Assembly: GCA_016875975.1 (NCBI GenBank)
Contig: VGOF01000090.1
Coordinates: 1-6,398, forward strand
Source: Chloroflexota bacterium
GTDB taxonomy: Bacteria > Chloroflexota > Dehalococcoidia > GIF9 > UBA5629
DNA: 6,398 nucleotides
Direction: 5' to 3'
A program made the translations under genes and the position numbers. Each line of letters begins with the position of its first letter. Within the stretch, counting starts at the first letter, position 1. The notes beneath the pieces are model-generated. The model had not been told where the DNA came from and made no database searches. It was given only the letters and a program-made list of their open reading frames with translations. Positions 5,335 through 6,398 of the stretch are shown one piece after another.

Positions 5335-5928
5335 ATGTCGGCAGAACCAATTAACTCCCCGATGGATTGTCAGCAGTGGGTGGAGCTGCTCGATGGCAGG
5401 CGAACACTCCTACGGCCCATCTGTGCCCTAGATAAAGCAGCCATCTTGGCTTTCTTTGATCGGCTCAGTGCGGAAACACGGTTTCTGCGATTTCATCATG
5501 TTAAGACCAGGCTTGCTCCCGATGAAGTTGACCAGTACTGCTGTGTCGACTATCACAACACCTTTGGCTTGGTAGCAGAAATGTGGCGCGGAGGGCACAA
5601 CGACATTGTCGCTGTAGGACGCTATAGTCGTCTACCCTGCTATGACTCTGCAGAGGTGGCTTTTGTGGTCGAGGATAACGAACAGGGAAAAGGGATCGGG
5701 ACTCATCTTTTGAAAATACTTTCCATGCTAGCCAAAGAACGGGGCATTAAAACATTTGTAGCCGAGCTGTTGAGTGACAATGTGATTATGCTAGACATCT
5801 TTCGCAAGCACGACCCAGATCTAAAACAGGAAGTGGATGGAAGCAGCCATCATGTGATTTTGTCCGCGCAGCCGTCCAAGGCGAGGCCTGCTTTTAGTGT
5901 GCATTCCCGTAAAAACCGTAGCCGTTAG
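5335..5928 (+). CDS. GNAT acetyltransferase, Pat-like (protein lysine acetyltransferase candidate)
   Basis: This is a 197-residue stand-alone GNAT-fold acetyltransferase, which would transfer the acyl group of acetyl-CoA to an amine. The start GRRTLLRPI (21-29), the segment FFDRLSAETRFLRFH (40-54), VDYHNTFGLVAE (71-82) and ARY-type strand VAVGRYSRL (92-100) resemble the C-terminal catalytic domain of Pat/PatZ protein acetyltransferases that modify acetyl-CoA synthetase. The CoA pyrophosphate loop is Q117-G-K-G-I-G122, followed by the helix THLLKILSMLAKERGI. The usual xLGF after the last helix is replaced by KHDPDL, and the last 20 residues are basic and probably disordered. I chose ATG 5335 because AAAGGA precedes it at proper spacing; an in-frame GTG at 5302 has no such site. 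It is divergent from the citrate synthase gene. A protein substrate is inferred from domain resemblance; a small-molecule substrate is also possible. Confidence 0.85.
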   Translation: MSAEPINSPMDCQQWVELLDGRRTLLRPICALDKAAILAFFDRLSAETRFLRFHHVKTRLAPDEVDQYCCVDYHNTFGLVAEMWRGGHNDIVAVGRYSRLPCYDSAEVAFVVEDNEQGKGIGTHLLKILSMLAKERGIKTFVAELLSDNVIMLDIFRKHDPDLKQEVDGSSHHVILSAQPSKARPAFSVHSRKNRSR

Positions 5929-5947
5929 TGATTTACAGAATGTGTGG

Positions 5948-6023
5948 TGGCGTCCCTGGAGGGATTCGAACCCACGACCCGCTGCTTAGAAGGCAGCCGC
6001 TCTGTCCACTGAGCTACAGGGAC
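5948..6023 (-). tRNA. tRNA-Arg (anticodon UCU), CCA encoded
   Basis: On the minus strand the acceptor stem GTCCCTG (6023-6017) pairs with CAGGGAC (5958-5952), followed by discriminator G (5951) and an encoded CCA (5950-5948). The D stem is GCTC/GAGC. The anticodon stem GCTGC/GCAGC encloses CTTCTAA, giving anticodon TCT, which reads AGA/AGG arginine codons. The T arm is GTGGG-TTCGAAT-CCCTC, in which the second pair (positions 50-64) is a U-U mismatch. It lies 72 bases downstream of tRNA-Gly on the same strand. Confidence 0.95.
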
Positions 6024-6031
6024 TAAATTGG

Positions 6032-6061
6032 AGTGTAACATAGGGGAATCACGGCTAGCAA
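6032..6061 (-). promoter_or_regulatory. Candidate promoter of tRNA-Arg
   Basis: On the minus strand TTGCTA (6061-6056) and TACACT (6037-6032) are 18 bases apart, with eight bases between the -10 and the mature tRNA 5' end. The -10 hexamer is identical to that of lexA. It is weaker than the other two tRNA promoters, and the tRNA could also be transcribed from the tRNA-Gly promoter. Confidence 0.5.
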
Positions 6062-6095
6062 CTTTCAGCAAGAAACACTGGTGGCTAAATACCTT

Positions 6096-6170
6096 TGGAG
6101 CGGGTGAGCAGATTCGAACTGCCGACGTCTTGCTTGGGAAGCAAGCATTCTGCCACTGAATTACACCCGC
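6096..6170 (-). tRNA. tRNA-Gly (anticodon CCC), CCA encoded
   Basis: On the minus strand the acceptor stem GCGGGTG (6170-6164) pairs with CACCCGC (6106-6100), followed by discriminator T (6099) and an encoded CCA (6098-6096). The D stem is ATTC/GAAT, the anticodon stem CTTGC/GCAAG encloses TTCCCAA (anticodon CCC), and the T arm is GGCAG-TTCGAAT-CTGCT with a terminal G-U pair. It reads GGG glycine codons. U73 is usual for bacterial tRNA-Gly. Confidence 0.95.
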
Positions 6171-6179
6171 CTACAGGCG

Positions 6180-6208
6180 ATTTTAGCCTCCGGTCTGGAG
6201 TTTGTCAA
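6180..6208 (-). promoter_or_regulatory. Strong sigma70-type promoter of tRNA-Gly
   Basis: On the minus strand a perfect TTGACA (6208-6203) is followed after exactly 17 bases by TAAAAT (6185-6180), one mismatch from consensus. Nine bases separate it from the mature tRNA 5' end, the same distance as for tRNA-Pro. It may also drive the downstream tRNA-Arg. Confidence 0.82.
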
Positions 6209-6224
6209 AAGAGGAGTCTCTAAC

Positions 6225-6398
6225 TTAGGCTTGCTTCTCGGCTAGGTCGCCAGCCCAGGGCAGCTTGAACTTCTCGCCCTGGTAAGCCTTTATCATCAGG
6301 ATGATCCAGAGGACCAATGCCAGCAAGGAGATAAGCCCGCTTATTCCCCAGCCGATAATGGGAATCCAGCCGATAATGATACTGGCAACGCAGAGAAC
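6225..6398 (-). CDS. DUF4870-like small membrane protein, 5' partial
   Basis: Only the last 57 residues are in the window; the frame remains open at the right edge, so the start lies outside. The visible part begins with a long hydrophobic stretch (about residues 1-37, rich in I, L, V, G and W) that fits one long or two closely spaced membrane helices with a G-W-I-P turn. It is followed by a soluble tail, KAYQGEKFKLPWAGDLAEKQA. The KAYQGxxFKLPxxGDxAE ending is typical of small DUF4870/Tic20-like membrane proteins, whose function is unknown. It is upstream of and co-oriented with the tRNA-Gly gene, which has its own promoter just after the stop codon. I see no clear intrinsic terminator after it. 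Confidence 0.85.
   Translation of the reverse strand, partial: VLCVASIIIGWIPIIGWGISGLISLLALVLWIILMIKAYQGEKFKLPWAGDLAEKQA

Noticed and set aside
6188..6200. Small dyad CTCCG-GTC-TGGAG between the membrane protein and tRNA-Gly
   Set aside because: It lies in the spacer of the tRNA-Gly promoter, has a G-U pair, and is not followed by a T tract on the minus strand, so it is not called as a terminator.

Overview
The window looks like a piece of a strictly anaerobic bacterial chromosome with moderate GC content, most likely an uncultured Dehalococcoidia-type Chloroflexota. The main reasons are a pyruvate:ferredoxin oxidoreductase beta subunit, a protein that closely resembles the Re-type citrate synthase known from Dehalococcoides and Clostridium kluyveri, and a fatty-acid/butyrate-type 3-hydroxyacyl-CoA dehydrogenase. 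Taxonomy is inferred from remembered family resemblance, not from a search.

Layout from left to right: (1) 1-900 (+), the 5'-truncated porB-like gene, followed by tRNA-Pro(UGG) with its own strong promoter. (2) 1095-2324 (-), a compact three-gene cluster of lexA, an 83-residue protein and a 91-residue double zinc-ribbon protein. It is read from one strong promoter whose -10 and start region carry two overlapping SOS-box-like sites. (3) 2507-3358 (+), 3-hydroxybutyryl-CoA dehydrogenase, divergent from lexA and with its own promoter. (4) 3374-5119 (-), a short TrmO/TsaA-like gene downstream of a Re-citrate synthase-like gene. (5) 5335-5928 (+), a stand-alone GNAT acetyltransferase resembling the catalytic domain of Pat protein acetyltransferases, divergent from the citrate synthase. 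(6) 5948-6170 (-), tRNA-Arg(UCU) and tRNA-Gly(CCC). (7) 6225-6398 (-), the C-terminal part of a small DUF4870-like membrane protein running off the window.

Functionally, PorB interconverts pyruvate and acetyl-CoA, Re-citrate synthase condenses acetyl-CoA with oxaloacetate toward 2-oxoglutarate and glutamate, and the dehydrogenase handles 3-hydroxyacyl-CoA. These enzymes meet at acetyl-CoA, and the Pat-like acetyltransferase may be a regulator of CoA-dependent enzymes. The lexA cluster is the stress-response part of the window.

The most interesting signals are regulatory: the tandem LexA-box arrangement driving lexA plus two uncharacterised small genes, and three tRNA genes whose sigma70-type promoters sit so close that their primary transcripts should have almost no 5' leader. 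I see no mobile element, CRISPR array, frameshifted gene or gene-free stretch over 300 bases.
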